Notes under the pieces: generated by a model | Told to the model about the DNA's origin: nothing | What the model saw: the letters and a program-made list of their open reading frames with translations, nothing else | Databases searched by the model: none | Origin: Gemmatirosa kalamazoonensis | GTDB lineage: Bacteria; Gemmatimonadota; Gemmatimonadetes; Gemmatimonadales; Gemmatimonadaceae | DNA length: 64,000 bases | Direction of reading: 5' to 3' | NCBI RefSeq assembly: GCF_000522985.1 | Contig: NZ_CP007128.1 | Span: 1,596,220 to 1,660,219, forward strand | Part shown: in pieces, positions 61,801 to 64,000 of the stretch | How the letters are laid out: each line of letters opens with the position of its first letter | Position numbering within the stretch: position 1 is the stretch's first letter | Translations under genes and position numbers: made by a program

Positions 61801-62115
61801 ATGCCACGCCCAGCGGATCCGATCGCCGTCGACCCGTACGTGGTCGACACGCTGCTCCCCGACCTCGTCGGCCACGACCGGCGACCGTCGGCGTTCCTCG
61901 TCTACCTCGTGCTGTGGCGCCGCACCGAGGGCGGGCGGGCCGCCGCGGCGCTCAGCCTGCGCGAGCTCGCCGAGGCGACGGGACTCTCGAAGCGGGCGGT
62001 ACAGACGGCGGTGAACTCGCTGCTGCGACGGAAGCTCGTCGGGCTCCAGCGCGAGACGCCGACGGCGATTCCCCGCTATGCGGTGCTGAAGCCGTGGGCG
62101 CGGCGGGGAGGGTGA
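61801..62115 (+). CDS. Winged helix-turn-helix transcriptional regulator
   Basis: A 104-residue DNA-binding protein. The helix-turn-helix is ALSLRELAEATGLSKRAVQTAVNSLLRRKLVGL (residues about 50-83, given here in one motif split at TGLSKR), followed by a short wing (RETPTAIPRYAVL). It resembles GntR/MarR-like or replication-initiator-type winged helices and has no effector domain. A double palindrome directly upstream is its likely operator. Confidence 0.75.
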   Translation: MPRPADPIAVDPYVVDTLLPDLVGHDRRPSAFLVYLVLWRRTEGGRAAAALSLRELAEATGLSKRAVQTAVNSLLRRKLVGLQRETPTAIPRYAVLKPWARRGG

Positions 62116-62140
62116 GGCCGAAAACCCGCTATTGCTAATT

Positions 62141-62159
62141 TTCTAGCACGATGCTAGAA
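62141..62159. promoter_or_regulatory. BlaI-type operator
   Basis: TTCTAGCA-CGA-TGCTAGAA, a perfect 8-base inverted repeat, 32 bases before the BlaI-like start. It lies in the only strongly AT-rich patch of the region, and TTGCTA just upstream could be the -35 element, so repressor binding would cover the promoter. Confidence 0.75.
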
Positions 62160-62191
62160 GTTTAGCACACCAGTCTCCGAGAGCCCGCGCG

Positions 62192-62584
62192 ATGCCCGAG
62201 CAGCCGATCGACCGCCATCTCAGCCGCCGCGAGCGGCAGATCATGGACGTGCTCTTCCAGATGGAGGAGGCGACTGCCGCCGAGGTCCAGGAGCGGCTGC
62301 CGGAGGCGCCGAGCTACTCGGCCGTCCGCGCGATGCTGCGCATCCTCGAGGACAAGGGGCACGTGCGGCATCACGAGGACGGGCCGCGCTACGTGTACCG
62401 CCCGGTCGTCGCGCGCGACACCGCGCAGAAGACGGCCATCTCGCACATGCTGCGGACGTTCTTCGACGGATCGGTCGAGGCGGCGATGACCGCGCTGCTC
62501 GACGCGACCGACCGCCGCCTGTCGCGCGACGAGGTCGACCGCCTCTCGTCGCTCATCGAGGAGCGTCGCCGGGAGGGCCGCTGA
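62192..62584 (+). CDS. blaI: BlaI/MecI-family transcriptional repressor
   Basis: A 130-residue winged-helix repressor: LSRRERQIMDVLFQMEEATAAEVQERL, SYSAVRAMLRILEDKGHVRHHEDGPRYVYRPV, and a C-terminal dimerisation helix pair (MLRTFFDGSVEAAMTALLD). In the paradigm the paired membrane peptidase BlaR/MecR triggers loss of BlaI from its operator. The BlaR-like gene starts two bases after this stop. No beta-lactamase gene is seen, so the regulon is unknown. Confidence 0.92.
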   Translation: MPEQPIDRHLSRRERQIMDVLFQMEEATAAEVQERLPEAPSYSAVRAMLRILEDKGHVRHHEDGPRYVYRPVVARDTAQKTAISHMLRTFFDGSVEAAMTALLDATDRRLSRDEVDRLSSLIEERRREGR

Positions 62585-62586
62585 CC

Positions 62587-64000
62587 ATGACGCCCCTTCT
62601 CGCCGATCTCCTGTCGCGCGGCGGCGATCTCGCCGCCCGCGCCCTCCCCCTGGTCGCCGGCAGCGCGATCAAGGGGACGATCATCCTCGCCGCGGCGGCC
62701 GGCGCGACGACGCTGATGCGCCGCGCCGCCGCCGCGACTCGGCACCTCGTGTGGAGCACCGCGGTCGTGGGCGTGCTCGTGCTGCCGCTGCTGGAGCTCG
62801 TGGCGCCGCGCTGGAGCCTCCCGATCGCGCCCGCGTCGTTCGCCCCGGCGTCGCTCGCCGGACCGGTCGCCGGACCGGTCGCCGGGCCGATCGCCGGGCC
62901 GATCGCCGGGCCGATCGCCGGGCCGATCGCCGGACCGGTGGAGGTCGCCCCCGCGCCCGCCGTCGCCGTCCCCGCCGAGGTCGTGGTCGCCCCGCCGGTC
63001 GCCGTGCCGATCTCCACGGTCACGCCGAGCGAATGGGGAGCGCCCGCTTCTTCCGGTCCGTCCGTGCTCGGCTGGCTGGCGATCGTGTGGGCCGCCGGCG
63101 CGGTCGTCGTCCTGCTGCGACTCACGCTCGGCACGTTCGGCCTCGCCCGGCTCGTGCGCCGCGCCGCGCCGGCGGACGATGCCGCGTGGGTGATGCTCCT
63201 CCAGCGGCTCGCCCGCCAGCTCGGCATCCGCCGCCCCGTCACGCTGCTCGTCGGACGCACGGGCACGGTGCCGGTGACGTGGGGCGTCGTCTACCCGCTC
63301 GTGCTCCTGCCGGCCGACGCCGACGCGTGGACCGAGGAGCGCCGCCGCGCGGTGCTGCTCCACGAGCTCGCGCACGTCGAGCGGTTCGACGCGCTCACCC
63401 ACGTGCTGTCGCAGCTCGCGCTCGCCGTGTTCTGGTTCCATCCGCTCGTCGTGCTCGCGGCGCGCCGGCTGCGCGCGGAGCGTGAGCGCGCGTGCGACGA
63501 TCTCGTGCTCGCGGTCGGCACGAGGCCCACGGCGTACGCGGGCGACCTGCTGGAGCTCGTGCAGACGCTGGGCGAGGCGAGCCCCGCCGCCGCGGCGCTC
63601 GCGATGGCGCGCCGATCGGAGTTCGAGGGACGACTGCTCGCGATCCTCGACCCGGCGCTGCCGCGCATCCGCACGACGCGCCGCGCCGCCGCGGTGGCGT
63701 GCGCGGTCGCCGCCGTCGCGCTCGTGCCGCTCGCCGGTGCGCGCGCCACCGCGGCCGCGACGCCCGCTCGCCAGGCCGCGCACGCGCCCCGCCCGGCGGG
63801 CGAGTCCGCGCTGCCGTCGTACATCGTCGAGCACGGGCCGACGCAGGCGCACGCGCCAGCGGCGCCGGTCCGCGGCACGCCGTCGACGCTCGCCGCGCTC
63901 GGCATGGCGCGCGCACAGCTCTCCGGCAAGGTCACCGCGCTCGCCGGCTGCCGGCCGCGCGCGGGACAGCACGTCGTGTCCGTCCACGACGACGGCGCGC
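62587..64000 (+). CDS. BlaR1/MecR1-type M56 membrane metallopeptidase (3' end off the window)
   Basis: At least 471 residues. It shows N-terminal membrane helices (GTIILAAAAGATTLM, LVWSTAVVGVLVLPLLELV), an extracytoplasmic loop, further helices, then the zinc-protease domain with HELAH in VLLHELAHVERFDALTHVLSQL and RAERERACDDLVLAVG. Residues about 95-120 are a tandem AGPV/AGPI repeat, encoded by 12-base units. A membrane helix near residue 375 leads to a C-terminal region cut by the window. It should sense an envelope signal and inactivate the coupled BlaI-type repressor. Confidence 0.9.
   Translation, partial: MTPLLADLLSRGGDLAARALPLVAGSAIKGTIILAAAAGATTLMRRAAAATRHLVWSTAVVGVLVLPLLELVAPRWSLPIAPASFAPASLAGPVAGPVAGPIAGPIAGPIAGPIAGPVEVAPAPAVAVPAEVVVAPPVAVPISTVTPSEWGAPASSGPSVLGWLAIVWAAGAVVVLLRLTLGTFGLARLVRRAAPADDAAWVMLLQRLARQLGIRRPVTLLVGRTGTVPVTWGVVYPLVLLPADADAWTEERRRAVLLHELAHVERFDALTHVLSQLALAVFWFHPLVVLAARRLRAERERACDDLVLAVGTRPTAYAGDLLELVQTLGEASPAAAALAMARRSEFEGRLLAILDPALPRIRTTRRAAAVACAVAAVALVPLAGARATAAATPARQAAHAPRPAGESALPSYIVEHGPTQAHAPAAPVRGTPSTLAALGMARAQLSGKVTALAGCRPRAGQHVVSVHDDGA

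Overview
The window is very GC-rich (low seventies percent by eye) and shows no rRNA, tRNA, CRISPR array, phage or transposase gene. The gene content suggests an environmental, Gram-negative-type bacterium, most likely a member of the Gemmatimonadota (Gemmatirosa-like). Supporting signs are several ECF sigma factor operons, Tat-signal and lipoprotein enzymes, PEP-CTERM proteins, HEAT-repeat periplasmic proteins, Ser/Thr kinases and a TPR-CHAT protein. This assignment is inference from gene style, not from a marker gene.

Layout. 1-5.5 kb: a large Lhr-type helicase (leftward, cut by the window edge) divergent from rpiA. 5.6-9.4 kb: a Tat-exported beta-propeller, an ECF sigma/membrane protein/Spy-like operon and an M20 amidohydrolase. 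9.6-16.4 kb, all leftward: flavin amine oxidase, glycogen synthase, glgC and two FtsX/MacB-type ABC permeases. 16.6-20.7 kb: an ECF sigma operon with a membrane regulator and two exported HEAT-repeat proteins. 20.7-28.6 kb: an L,D-transpeptidase-like lipoprotein lacking the usual Cys, DUF3592 and DUF1593 proteins, a frameshifted radical SAM gene, an Lgt-like protein and an Smr-domain protein. 28.6-33.4 kb: a phosphodiesterase/phosphatase, an atypical kinase, a histidine phosphatase and a thioredoxin-like protein. 33.5-39.4 kb: ECF sigma, zinc-finger anti-sigma, outer-membrane barrel, cupredoxin protein and a membrane sensor kinase. 39.4-43.2 kb: DUF3667, an MT-A70 methyltransferase, a subtilase and a PEP-CTERM protein. 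43.4-47.5 kb: a sigma factor, a membrane protein with a twin N-terminal motif and a TPR-CHAT protease-like protein, in close succession. 47.7-59 kb: prfC, a tiny PEP-CTERM protein, copper amine oxidase, an M23-like lipoprotein, an AarF/UbiB kinase, a cyclophilin, a LuxR regulator and two tandem HtrA-type proteases. 59.2-64 kb: an ABC exporter, a VOC protein, an HTH regulator with a double palindrome upstream, and a BlaI/BlaR-type pair cut by the right edge.

Two sequence-level patterns cut across the annotation. (1) The heptamer GTTAGGC/GCCTAAC occurs about fifty times by hand count, in genes, at TAG stop codons and between genes, including two regularly spaced triplets. (2) About twenty-one loci, roughly one per 3 kb, carry degenerate short tandem repeats, usually arranged as inverted arms. 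They fall into a few recurring families. Most are intergenic in every gene orientation, but three lie in genes: two stay in frame in the helicase, and one coincides with a frameshift in the radical SAM gene.

The best candidate for an undescribed system is the sigma factor / twin-motif membrane protein / TPR-CHAT locus (43374-47538). It resembles in outline a protease-released sigma factor circuit.
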